A model generated the notes under the pieces. It was not told the origin of the DNA, made no database searches, and saw only the letters and a program-made list of their open reading frames with translations. Made by a program: the position numbers and the translations under genes. Source: Thalassobius sp049116315 (GTDB taxonomy: Bacteria; Pseudomonadota; Alphaproteobacteria; Rhodobacterales; Rhodobacteraceae). From it: a DNA stretch of 64,000 bases. Shown here one piece after another: positions 17,881 to 25,702 of the stretch (its first letter is position 1; the number at the start of each line of letters is the position of its first letter). Location of the stretch: contig JAGDZD010000011.1 of NCBI GenBank assembly GCA_049116315.1, positions 30,580 to 94,579 on the forward strand. Direction: 5' to 3'.

Positions 17881-18094
17881 GGGAATGCCCTTCATCAGGA
17901 AAGACAGACCGGAACCCGGCCCGGACCCGTCCGAGGAACCCCAAAGCCCCTCATCCGTCAGTCACCAAACCCGAAGGACACTTTCACTTTTCCCGGGTAC
18001 GGACCCTGTCCTTTTCAATAACCAACGGGTCCTCAACAAACGGCTCAATACCGGGCCGTCTCCAGAAGCCCCTGATTTGGAACAGCAAATTCAG

Positions 18095-18127
18095 ATCGGC
18101 AGGCAAGATCGGCAACGCATATCGGCA
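18095..18127 (+). repeat. Three ATCGGCA direct repeats at exact 13-bp spacing
   Basis: ATCGGCA occurs at 18095, 18108 and 18121, each 13 bp apart. A fourth copy at 18187-18193 overlaps the region just before the ATG of the Fic gene. The remaining part of this 301-nt gene-free stretch holds an AT-rich segment around 18150-18180 that could be the promoter. The regular spacing is iteron- or operator-like; the spacing is seen directly, the role is inferred. Confidence 0.55.
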
Positions 18128-18196
18128 AAACCTTGCCTCTAAACCCGAAATGTGTATATTTTTCAATTTCTTTGCAAACATAGAAGATCGGCAAAA

Positions 18197-19399
18197 ATGC
18201 TGGAAACACCTGCCAGAATCGAACCCTGCTTCTTCGAGGAGCATATTCCTACAGAATTGGCAGACTTTTCGGTCGACATCCAGAGGGAAGCCACCAGGCT
18301 GGGACAAGGGTTGCATCCTGACAGCGCAGCTGAGCTTGCCGATCTCGTCCGCGTGATGAACTGCTACTACTCCAACCTGATCGAAGGACACAACACACGC
18401 CCCCGCGACATCGAAAGGGCGCTGGCTGGCGCCGAGCTTGAAGAGGAAACCCGCCCTCTCGCCCTTGAGGCCCGGGCGCACGTCATCGTTCAAAGGGCCA
18501 TCGATGAGATGCATCGCAAGGGCACCCTGCCCCGCCCCACATCTGTCGAATTCCTGACTTGGGTCCATAAGAGCTTCTACGACGAGATGCCTGACGAGTT
18601 TCGGGTCATCGAACATCCCGACGGCACACAAGAACCCATCGTTCCGGGACGCATGCGCCAGGATGACGATCGGGAAGTTGCGGTCGGGCGCCACTTACCT
18701 CCCTCTTCGTCGCGCGTCGCGGCATTCATGGATCATTTTGACAAACGGTTTCAGATTGCGGCGCGATCTTCGAGCGGACGGATCATCGCGATCGCGTCTG
18801 CACATCACCGGCTGAACTACATCCACCCTTTCCCGGATGGCAACGGGCGCGTCAGCAGACTGATGTCTCATGCCATGGCCCTCACAGCCGGGATCGGCGG
18901 CCAAGGGCTCTGGTCCGTATCGCGTGGGCTGGCCCGCGGGCTGACCGATCGGGGTGAGTACAAACGGATGATGGATCTCGCGGATAGTCCCCGACGAGGA
19001 GATCGCGACGGGCGCGGCAATCTTTCAGAGGCGGCATTGAAGACGTTCAGCGAATGGTTCCTGAAAGTGACGCTCGACCAGATCTCGTTCTCGGCAAAGC
19101 TGTTCGATCTCGGCGGAGTGGACCAGCGGTATCGACGTCTTGTCGCAGATACTATCGATGACAAGCGTGCGCCGGAACTGATTTCGGCGGTTCTTCGGCA
19201 TGGTGCACTCGAACGTGGCGATGCGCAAATTGTGCTCAAGACGTCCGAGCGTACTGCTCGCAACACGATGAGCAAACTCACGGCTGCCGGATACCTGACC
19301 TCCGCATCTCCGAAGACTCCGGTGCGGTTGGCGTTTCCGTTGGATTATCGAGAACGGCTTTTTCCAAACCTGTTTGGAGATGGTGACCTCCCACAATAA
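18197..19399 (+). CDS. Fic-domain protein (AMPylase-type), self-inhibited class
   Basis: The 400-residue protein starts at the ATG at 18197. The frame also extends 15 codons upstream. The Fic catalytic motif HPFPDGNGR is at residues 210-218 with all key residues (His, Asp, Gly, Asn, Arg). An N-terminal inhibitory motif SNLIEG (residues 59-64) fits the [S/T]xxxE[G/N] consensus, marking a class II Fic protein whose own glutamate blocks productive ATP binding. A winged-helix-like domain closes the protein (GDAQIVLKTSERTARNTMSKL). It is divergent from the hypothetical gene and beside the replication module, fitting a plasmid-maintenance or host-modulating role. Confidence 0.9.
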   Translation: MLETPARIEPCFFEEHIPTELADFSVDIQREATRLGQGLHPDSAAELADLVRVMNCYYSNLIEGHNTRPRDIERALAGAELEEETRPLALEARAHVIVQRAIDEMHRKGTLPRPTSVEFLTWVHKSFYDEMPDEFRVIEHPDGTQEPIVPGRMRQDDDREVAVGRHLPPSSSRVAAFMDHFDKRFQIAARSSSGRIIAIASAHHRLNYIHPFPDGNGRVSRLMSHAMALTAGIGGQGLWSVSRGLARGLTDRGEYKRMMDLADSPRRGDRDGRGNLSEAALKTFSEWFLKVTLDQISFSAKLFDLGGVDQRYRRLVADTIDDKRAPELISAVLRHGALERGDAQIVLKTSERTARNTMSKLTAAGYLTSASPKTPVRLAFPLDYRERLFPNLFGDGDLPQ

Positions 19400-19484
19400 C
19401 GCTAGGTATCCAGGGAGAATTGACTGACCGCCGACTTCCTTCATGGGCGGTGAGATTTCTATTAAGGGTCACTCGTGTGTCACC

Positions 19485-19502
19485 TGTCCACCGCGGTGGA
19501 CA
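19485..19502. promoter_or_regulatory. Candidate RepB-binding centromere (parS) palindrome, copy 1
   Basis: TGTCCACCGCGGTGGACA is a perfect 18-bp palindrome. Its 16-bp core GTCCACCGCGGTGGAC recurs exactly at 19619-19634. Repeated 16-bp palindromes close to repC are characteristic partition sites of roseobacter RepABC plasmids. RepB at 20930-21898 is the expected binder. Confidence 0.75.
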
Positions 19503-19618
19503 TCTACTGGTCCTTGATGAACTGAACGACCTGCACGCGCCGCTAGGTGCGTTTTGGCTTTATTGCTTCGAAGCGTTCGGACAGTTGTCGCCGCCATAAG
19601 CGCCGCATCATGTTTGAA

Positions 19619-19634
19619 GTCCACCGCGGTGGAC
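19619..19634. promoter_or_regulatory. Candidate RepB-binding centromere (parS) palindrome, copy 2
   Basis: GTCCACCGCGGTGGAC matches the core of copy 1 without mismatch and ends one base from the repC stop codon (19636). Two identical palindromes 118 nt apart in a 236-nt gene-free interval strongly suggest a functional site. Confidence 0.75.
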
Positions 19635-19635
19635 A

Positions 19636-20691
19636 TTAGACGGTACGCTCATTGGTTTCGGAAAGTCGCTGGATCAAAGCGAATGGATCAAATTGGTTTT
19701 GCCTTTGACCCAAGGTGATACTGTGAAAATACGCTCCAAAGTCCCTGATGCGTTTTCCAAGCTGTAGCATGATGAAGATCGCGCATGACGCTTTCTGAGC
19801 TCCTACAGCATCCTTCGCTTTCTCGAATGTTTCTGGGTGAATGCCCATCATGGGTGCAAGTGCTCGAGCATGGTTTTCAATGTCCAACCAGTTTCTAAGT
19901 GTCTCTGTGGAGAATGATGTTGCTTGATCGCAGACCGAGGTCAGCAAGTCTGGTTTCAGGGCTTCATTGCTTATGTTGCTATCTAAATCTTTTTTTTCTT
20001 CTTCAGACTTAGATTGGTGCCGGACAGTTTGTCCGTCATTGGCGGGCAATTCCATAGTTTCTGGTGGGTCATCTGGGGTATACAAAATCTGGCATTCTGT
20101 GTCCGTGTCGGCGAGCAGCCCGTGGTATTCGGGGAGGCTCAGCTTCCTGCGTAGAGCTTTCCGTGCATGGTTGATGAATGTGTTACTGGGATCATGCTCT
20201 TCCAAATGGGCGAGCTTTGTAAGGATCTGTTTGCGGACAAATATCCGATCCCGCCGGTTATTCTCCATCTCTTGCGCGATGGCGAGAAGCTCGCTCGCGC
20301 GTTGGAGCAGGGGGGCGAGCGACAATCCATAACTGATGCACTCCCCGCCGGACGAGCGAACGCGGTAGCGCTTTCGGTTCGAACTGTCATTGCGCTTGAT
20401 GAATCCGAGTTCAACGAAGCGATTGATGTGCCTCCGAAGTGTCCGTTCGTCGATTCCGCCAACGCGCTGGCAGATTGAATTGTTCGACGCAAAAACCGTT
20501 TCGCCATGGCCAGGCTTCAGAAAACTGAGCATTGCTTGAAGTGTTTGTATGTGGCCAGGACGCAGACCGAACACGCTGCGTGCATCTCTCAGTGCCCTGA
20601 AGATGGTCCAGATGTCGGTTTCAGCCGCGGGAATTGTGCCGCGTGCTGCATCAGCACCACCGGCTCCGATCGATAGTTTTGTGAATGCCAT
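19636..20691 (-). CDS. repC: Plasmid replication initiator RepC
   Basis: The 351-residue protein starts at the ATG at 20691 (MAFTKLSIGAGGADAARG). The RepC winged-helix N-terminal half includes LRDARSVFGLRPGHIQTLQAM and ICQRVGGIDERTLRRHINRFVELGFI. The C-terminal half holds a low-complexity acidic/lysine stretch (SKSEEEKKDL). RepC is the only essential replication protein of repABC replicons, and the origin normally lies within its own gene. The AT-rich stretch at about 19975-20010 (including eight T in a row) is the best oriV candidate. Expression should be limited by the attenuator and antisense RNA in the repB-repC gap. Confidence 0.93.
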   Translation of the reverse strand: MAFTKLSIGAGGADAARGTIPAAETDIWTIFRALRDARSVFGLRPGHIQTLQAMLSFLKPGHGETVFASNNSICQRVGGIDERTLRRHINRFVELGFIKRNDSSNRKRYRVRSSGGECISYGLSLAPLLQRASELLAIAQEMENNRRDRIFVRKQILTKLAHLEEHDPSNTFINHARKALRRKLSLPEYHGLLADTDTECQILYTPDDPPETMELPANDGQTVRHQSKSEEEKKDLDSNISNEALKPDLLTSVCDQATSFSTETLRNWLDIENHARALAPMMGIHPETFEKAKDAVGAQKASCAIFIMLQLGKRIRDFGAYFHSITLGQRQNQFDPFALIQRLSETNERTV

Positions 20692-20761
20692 GGTTTGTTC
20701 ACGATGACCGTTTGGCCCACAACTTTCCCGTCTCTTCCCGAGATTTCGCTCAGAAAAAGGC

Positions 20762-20790
20762 AATAAAAACCCGTCCACCGAATCGGTGAC
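20762..20790 (-). promoter_or_regulatory. repC leader attenuator (S-element-like hairpin)
   Basis: On the minus strand the leader forms a hairpin (ACCG/CGGT stem flanked by GTC/GAC with a bulged G) followed directly by GGGTTTTTATT, about 70 nt before the repC ATG. A terminator-like hairpin just upstream of repC is the known control point in repABC plasmids, where a small countertranscribed RNA switches it on. I could not confidently place the antisense RNA itself; it would run on the plus strand through about 20790-20925. Confidence 0.5.
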
Positions 20791-20929
20791 TCTTGACCGG
20801 TTTGCTGGAGGTTGCTACATCATGAGTGCTAATCGAATGATGAGGGCTCTCCAGGGGAAACTTTGGGGGGCTCTTTTCTTTCTGGTCTTCGCTTTTCTCC
20901 TCTGCTCGCGTTACTCTGTGTGGCTTGGG

Positions 20930-21898
20930 TTAAGACCCAGAGCCGCTCTCATTCCGCCACTGTTCGAAGAGCTGCAAAAGCGTTGCTTCCGCGCGCTCTT
21001 CGAGCCATTGGCCGAATTCTGGGTTGTCCTTTTTGGCGACCTTGATAGCGATTGCTTTCTCATCGACAGTCAGCGTGCCCAAAGAACCGCCGTGCTCATC
21101 TTTGATGACCGATGTCAGACCACGATTGGGCGGCTTTTTGTCTTCACGTGTTTTGCTTGCGCAAGCCGAGTAGACCGCCTGGAACTTTTCGGAACTTGGA
21201 GTGTCGTCGGGCAGGGCGGCGATTGCCTCTTTGGCGATGTCCACCAAATCTACCTTCACCGATAAGGCAGCCAGATCACCCCACTGCCGTCGTCCGATGC
21301 CATGTGCTGGCCCGATGAGTTGAACAAGCCCGTCAGGCAGTTGCTCAATGACAACCCTGTGGTTGGATACGCCTTGCCGGGTCAGGCCTAGAGCATCCTG
21401 AATGACACCGGGTTTGTACTCGGATTCCTGCATCTCTTTGATAAATATTGATTTTTCTATGAAAGACGGATCTAGCCTGAGGTTGTTCTCCTGGCCCTGA
21501 GCGATCAGAGATGCGTCATCATCCAAGGTTCGAACGATCGCCTTGACCGTTCCGCCAACCTTACGGATCGCGGCAAGCCTGCGGCGACCGTAGATGATGC
21601 GGTATCTGTCCGGTTGGGTTGATGGGCGAACCATGATGGGCACTTGTTGGCCATGCTTGCGAATGCTCTCGGCCAACTCATCGATGCTGGAATCTTCCAG
21701 CACCAACCGATCGCGCAGACCATCCATGTCAATCTGATCGGGCTCAATGTCGCGGATCGAGTTTGCTGTGATCTCGCGCAAAGAGTCGCGCAATCCGCCA
21801 ACAGATCCCGGCAGCTTTGCCGCTTTTGGCGGGGTAGGGGAGGGGGCTGCGCTCTCCGTCTCATCCTTTGGAGGCTGGTTGAAGATGTTTCGGGCCAT
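20930..21898 (-). CDS. repB: Plasmid partition protein RepB (ParB family)
   Basis: The 322-residue protein starts at the ATG at 21898 (MARNIFNQPP), which overlaps the TGA of repA. The ParB domain shows LVLEDSSIDELAESIRKHGQQVPIM (cited discontinuously) with the conserved box IIYGRRRLAAIR. A helix-turn-helix region follows (PGVIQDALGLTRQGVSNHRVV), and a C-terminal dimer domain. RepB binds the plasmid centromere, most likely the two GTCCACCG palindromes downstream of repC, and works with the RepA ATPase. It should also help RepA repress the repA promoter. Confidence 0.93.
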   Translation of the reverse strand: MARNIFNQPPKDETESAAPSPTPPKAAKLPGSVGGLRDSLREITANSIRDIEPDQIDMDGLRDRLVLEDSSIDELAESIRKHGQQVPIMVRPSTQPDRYRIIYGRRRLAAIRKVGGTVKAIVRTLDDDASLIAQGQENNLRLDPSFIEKSIFIKEMQESEYKPGVIQDALGLTRQGVSNHRVVIEQLPDGLVQLIGPAHGIGRRQWGDLAALSVKVDLVDIAKEAIAALPDDTPSSEKFQAVYSACASKTREDKKPPNRGLTSVIKDEHGGSLGTLTVDEKAIAIKVAKKDNPEFGQWLEERAEATLLQLFEQWRNESGSGS

Positions 21899-23097
21899 CA
21901 GCGACGCCCCCATGCCATTTGGATCGTCTGCTCCAGTTCATCGCCAACGCCGTTCACGCTAGTCAGGGCGCGATCAATTGTCTTTCTGATGAACTGGCTT
22001 GGATCTACTTCGTAGACGGTCTGTTGGGTCATCCCCGCGTCGGAGATTGCCGTAGACTTCAGCATTGGCTCTGTCATGACCTGACCTGCCAGAATCGATC
22101 TCAGGTAGCCTGCCATTTGGGTCTGCGGCCCGTCCGACGGTTCATATCTGGTAATCAGGAACTTGACAAAATCCCAGGTAACGCGCCGACCGATGGCTTC
22201 TTCCACGGCCTTGACCGTTTCCGAAGCAAGTTTCAGGAACTGGCTCATGGAAGCGATGTCGAGCATGCCAGGTACCACGGTTACCAAAAGCCCCGTAGAG
22301 GCTGCCAACGCCGTAAGGGTCAAAAAACCAAGTTGAGGCGGGCAGTCGATCAAAACGATGTCGTAGTTTGCCTCAACCTCTTCCAGCGCCAAAGCGAGGC
22401 GCTCTGCAAAGATGGGTTGTACGCGACGGGCGAGCGCGTTAGCGGTCTCGGTTTCGTACTCCGAGAGCATCAAACCGGCTGGCACCATGTCCAGTTTATG
22501 GAAGTATGTCTTTTGGATGACGTTTGAGAGCGGAACTTGATCCTCATATCTCAGAGCATCATAGATTGTGCCGCCTTCGGCGAACTCGAGCTCAGGCCGA
22601 AAACCGAAAAAGGTGGTCAAACTTGCCTGCGGATCGAGATCCAAGACCAACACTCGGTAGCCTCGCAAGGCATACCGTTGTGCAAGATGGATCGTTGCTG
22701 TCGTTTTTGACGATCCGCCTTTGAAATTGACGACAGATATCACCTGGAGACGATCGCCATCACGTCGACCTGGGCGGTAGCTTTCTGCGTTCTTTCCAGT
22801 GCGCCCCAGAATATCGCGCAACTCATCAATCTCTTGCGCTGTGTAGAACCGGTGCCCGCGGTTGTCTGTATGCACTTCCGGGAAGCTGCCGTCCTTGTGC
22901 CGGTTGCGTAGGTTAGATGTGCTTACGCGCAAGAGGCTGGCAACCTCGGTAGAACTGAAACGGCGTAGGGACTTTCGTTCTTCGGGCTCGAAAGCGATCT
23001 TCATCTGGCGATCCAAAGACTCAGCCAGATTGTCGGCAAATGCTCCGATGTCGGAAGACCCTATGCCTTGCGCGTATCCAACGTTACGATCATCCAT
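21898..23097 (-). CDS. repA: Plasmid partition ATPase RepA (ParA family)
   Basis: The 399-residue protein has an N-terminal MerR-like helix-turn-helix (FSSTEVASLLRVSTSNLRNR, residues about 47-66) typical of RepA-type ParA proteins that repress their own operon. A deviant Walker A motif KGGSSKTT (about 130-137), VLDLDPQASLT, and IVLIDCPPQLG follow. It is the first gene of repABC, with repB coupled by TGATG. The region upstream (23098-23439) carries a long inverted repeat and a DnaA box, which fits an autoregulated promoter. Confidence 0.95.
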   Translation of the reverse strand: MDDRNVGYAQGIGSSDIGAFADNLAESLDRQMKIAFEPEERKSLRRFSSTEVASLLRVSTSNLRNRHKDGSFPEVHTDNRGHRFYTAQEIDELRDILGRTGKNAESYRPGRRDGDRLQVISVVNFKGGSSKTTATIHLAQRYALRGYRVLVLDLDPQASLTTFFGFRPELEFAEGGTIYDALRYEDQVPLSNVIQKTYFHKLDMVPAGLMLSEYETETANALARRVQPIFAERLALALEEVEANYDIVLIDCPPQLGFLTLTALAASTGLLVTVVPGMLDIASMSQFLKLASETVKAVEEAIGRRVTWDFVKFLITRYEPSDGPQTQMAGYLRSILAGQVMTEPMLKSTAISDAGMTQQTVYEVDPSQFIRKTIDRALTSVNGVGDELEQTIQMAWGRR

Positions 23098-23137
23098 ATC
23101 CTGCCGCCCACTCTCGGCCTCTGTTGAGGCTCTTGGT

Positions 23138-23184
23138 CATTCTGACGGTGTACAGCGTGTCTGGCGCGTTTTGCCGTCAGAATG
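23138..23184. promoter_or_regulatory. Inverted repeat upstream of repA (candidate RepA operator)
   Basis: CATTCTGACGG (23138-23148) and CCGTCAGAATG (23174-23184) are perfect 11-bp arms separated by 25 nt, 41 nt upstream of the repA start. A third copy of the half-site, TTCTGACGG, lies at 23391-23399. Location and repetition fit the operator of the autorepressed repABC promoter. Confidence 0.6.
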
Positions 23185-23238
23185 GGAATGCCACGATCCA
23201 GTGAGTCCGGCAAGAAGAATCTAGATGTAGTGTGAAAG

Positions 23239-23247
23239 TTATCCACA
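23239..23247 (+). promoter_or_regulatory. DnaA box
   Basis: TTATCCACA matches the consensus high-affinity DnaA box exactly. It is in the 342-nt gene-free region upstream of repA, about 140 nt from the start codon. It may link plasmid repABC expression or replication to host DnaA. Confidence 0.6.
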
Positions 23248-23439
23248 GCACCAATACATCCAGTCACATCATGAGAACCGCAAGCTTCTGATTTTATTGC
23301 ATTAAGTCTACGAGATCGCGTTTCAAGCCACCTATCCGAATTGTTTGGACGGTTTCAGCTAAACCCATGCAACCAATGTCACAATTGACCTTCTGACGGT
23401 GACTGGAGCGACAGATTCAGTTGGATGAGCCTCTGCTAG

Positions 23440-24348
23440 TTACAGTTGGGAGTGAGCCGATTCTGATGAAATTAGACCAAGTCGCTCCGCTCGTTCGAGC
23501 AACATCTTGACCGATGACGGTTGCCAGCTGGTGCGGCCTCGAGGGGTGCGCTCACGCATCGACTCAAGCCGGTCGCAGATTGCCTGAAGAGTGATGTCGG
23601 GGTCCGTGCCCTTAATGCCGGCCACGATGGCAGGCAGGCGATGGTCGGTATCGCGGCGTCCGGCGCGGGCTAGGACCTCAGCAGGCAGAAAACCGTCGCG
23701 GACATAGGCTTTCACAGCACGGAGTAGGCGGCTTTGGGTCCAGTGCCGGTCGTGGGGCAGGGGGGCATTGATAATCCGCAGCACGTCTTCCCAGGCCATA
23801 TCCGGCCGCAAGCGGCGCACGTGGGGCACCCAATCCTGCGCGGTCTCGTTCAAGCGCTCCATGTAGCCGTCCTGTCGCGCCAGCCGCACCTTGCGCAACG
23901 CGGCGGAGTCCTTGGCGCGAAGCCCAGGGTTGCCGCCTACGCGCCCTTTGGCGCGTGCCGAGGCCAGCCCGGCCTTGGTGCGTTCGCGGATCAGCGCACG
24001 TTCGAATTCGGCCGCGGCGCCCAGAACCTGCAACGTGAACTTGCCTTGCGGGGATGCAGTGTCGATCGGGTCCTGTAGGGACCGGAAGAAGGCACCTTTG
24101 GCCTCCAGCCGCTCGATCACCTCCAGCAAGTGCGACAGAGACCGCGCAAGCCGGTCGATCCGAACGACGACCAGCGTGTCCCCGCTCTGGACACGTTCGA
24201 GCACGCGTGCCAGCACCGGTCGCGCGCGATTGCCGCCCGAGGCGTGCTCTTCAAAGATCTCGACGCAACCCGCAGTTTGCAGGGCCTCAGACTGGGGCAG
24301 GGGGGTCTGATCCTCTGTGGAAACACGAGCGTAGCCTATCAGGGGCAT
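23440..24348 (-). CDS. Serine recombinase (resolvase/invertase family)
   Basis: The 302-residue protein has the resolvase catalytic domain at its N-terminus: IGYARVSTEDQ with the nucleophilic Ser at residue 10, VVVRIDRLARS (residues about 60-70) and QVLGAAAEFERALIRERTKAGLASARAKGR leading into the hinge (quoted in part). The C-terminal half is longer than in Tn3-type resolvases of about 185 residues and has no obvious zinc ribbon. It sits between the replication module and the metal island, so it could resolve plasmid multimers or be left from the transposition that brought the island. No transposase accompanies it. Confidence 0.88.
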   Translation of the reverse strand: MPLIGYARVSTEDQTPLPQSEALQTAGCVEIFEEHASGGNRARPVLARVLERVQSGDTLVVVRIDRLARSLSHLLEVIERLEAKGAFFRSLQDPIDTASPQGKFTLQVLGAAAEFERALIRERTKAGLASARAKGRVGGNPGLRAKDSAALRKVRLARQDGYMERLNETAQDWVPHVRRLRPDMAWEDVLRIINAPLPHDRHWTQSRLLRAVKAYVRDGFLPAEVLARAGRRDTDHRLPAIVAGIKGTDPDITLQAICDRLESMRERTPRGRTSWQPSSVKMLLERAERLGLISSESAHSQL

Positions 24349-24369
24349 GAAAACAGGCCGTTTGCAATT

Positions 24370-24394
24370 TCAGTCATCGCTAATAAACGACTGA
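24370..24394. promoter_or_regulatory. Candidate res/recombination site upstream of the serine recombinase
   Basis: TCAGTC (24370-24375) and GACTGA (24389-24394) form an inverted repeat with a 13-nt AT-rich centre, 22 nt upstream of the recombinase start. Serine recombinases usually act at inverted-repeat subsites just upstream of their own genes. Only one subsite is clear. Confidence 0.35.
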
Positions 24395-24530
24395 TTGAAA
24401 ACAATGTTTAGTCTTTAGGGTGCCGCTAAATTACACATCAAGACCGTGCAAACTGCCAACGCGGGGAAAGCGTAGCAACTTTTTGTCAGCGTGCCTTTCT
24501 TCGGATCAACAAACAAATCGCGTCGGCGCA

Positions 24531-25055
24531 CTAATGGTGCGAGGCTGCGCCTTTTGCCATCATGAGGTGGTGCTCCTGGTGATGCGCCCCGATGGTCATC
24601 AGGCCAAAAAAGCCAAGTCCCTGAATCTGCGCGGCATCGCCATCGACATTGAGCGCCACCCCATCGTCGAGATCCTCCTTCACAACGTCCCAGCCGGTTT
24701 CAGCCGCGAGAAAGGGCGCATGGGCGGGCACCATGGCGCGGATGGCCTCGAGTACACGGGGGGTGCCCCGAATCTCGAACCGGGCCCCTTCCGTCCGCAG
24801 GGTGCGGGTGACCACCGCCTCTTGGGTCAGAAGGTCCATATCGACCAGATGACGGCGCAATCCGTCGATATCGACCCGCTCCCAATCCGTCTCGGGATCG
24901 GCTTGAAGGATCGCAACGATTTCCGCCAGGGCGGCAAAGGCCGATTGCCCGGTTTCCTGCGGTGCACCCATGTCATGGCCAGTCGCGGAATGAGCGTGCT
25001 GCGCGGCCACGGGTGCGGCCATCACTATGGCAAGGAGGAGGGGCAAGAGACGCAT
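24531..25055 (-). CDS. Periplasmic protein of unknown function in a metal-resistance cluster
   Basis: The 174-residue protein starts at the ATG at 25055, with GAAGGA 7 nt upstream; a TTG five codons earlier is in frame. It begins with a Sec signal (MRLLPLLLAIVMAAPVAAQ), followed by a His-rich mature N-terminus (HAHSATGHDMG) and a His-rich C-terminus (MTIGAHHQEHHLMMAKGAASHH), both of which look able to bind metal. It is divergent from a Crp-type regulator with a shared FNR-type box between them. I do not recognise a named family. Confidence 0.65.
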   Translation of the reverse strand: MRLLPLLLAIVMAAPVAAQHAHSATGHDMGAPQETGQSAFAALAEIVAILQADPETDWERVDIDGLRRHLVDMDLLTQEAVVTRTLRTEGARFEIRGTPRVLEAIRAMVPAHAPFLAAETGWDVVKEDLDDGVALNVDGDAAQIQGLGFFGLMTIGAHHQEHHLMMAKGAASHH

Positions 25056-25082
25056 GGACGGGTCCTTCAATGGGGTGGTGTC

Positions 25083-25697
25083 ATGTTTACGCTAGCAGGG
25101 GCGGGCGCATCGCAATATGATTTCAATCATATGTTGCCAAATCCCTATGATCTTATCCCGAGCTCAGCCCTGCGCCCAGTTTCCGGCGCGATTGGCGATG
25201 TGGTGTTTCATCAAGGTGACCCCACCCACGGTCTCTATGTCGTGCAAACCGGGCGCGTGCATCTCGAAAGGGTCGGCCCAAATGGCGAGCGGTTCATCAT
25301 TCACCGTGCCCAAGCCGGGACAAGCTTTGCCGAAGCTTCGGTGTTTTCAGAGGTCTATCATTGCGATGCGGTCTGTGTTGAGGTCGGAGCGCTGATCCGG
25401 ATCGACAAGGCTGCCGTCTTGGCCGCCTTTGCCGACCCGGCATTTGCCCGCGCCTATGGCCGTCAGGCCGCTCAACAGATACAGGCGCAGCGACAGATGC
25501 TCGAGATTGTCGGCATTCAGCGCGCAGAGGACCGGGTGATGGCGGGGTTGGTCGCGGGCGTGCTCGACGGCTCCGTGATCGAGTTCGCCGCCCGGTTACA
25601 GCTAAGCCATGAGGCGACCTACAGGGCGCTGCGAAAGCTCGTGCAGGACGGGCGGGTCACAAACCCGGCCCGCGGGATTTATCACCTGCGCCCGTGA
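25083..25697 (+). CDS. Crp/Fnr-family transcriptional regulator
   Basis: The 204-residue regulator has a cyclic-nucleotide-binding-like beta barrel (GAIGDVVFHQGDPTHGLYVVQTG cited in part, then GTSFAEASVFSE) and a C-terminal helix-turn-helix (FAARLQLSHEATYRALRKLVQDG). It lacks the N-terminal four-cysteine cluster of oxygen-sensing FNR; the barrel has two cysteines (HCDAVCVEV) that could sense metal or redox state. The start is uncertain: an ATG at 25083 has a weak GGGGTGG site, while an ATG at 25131 directly follows the TGAT/ATCA palindrome. Confidence 0.85.
   Translation: MFTLAGAGASQYDFNHMLPNPYDLIPSSALRPVSGAIGDVVFHQGDPTHGLYVVQTGRVHLERVGPNGERFIIHRAQAGTSFAEASVFSEVYHCDAVCVEVGALIRIDKAAVLAAFADPAFARAYGRQAAQQIQAQRQMLEIVGIQRAEDRVMAGLVAGVLDGSVIEFAARLQLSHEATYRALRKLVQDGRVTNPARGIYHLRP
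25117..25130. promoter_or_regulatory. FNR/DNR-type box
   Basis: ATGATTTCAATCAT is a perfect 6+6 palindrome with core TGAT-N4-ATCA, the consensus of the Fnr/Dnr branch of the Crp family. It lies in the divergent region between the His-rich periplasmic protein (starting at 25055) and the Crp-type regulator, either inside the first codons of the regulator or just upstream of its alternative start at 25131. Confidence 0.6.
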
Positions 25698-25702
25698 CCC
25701 GA

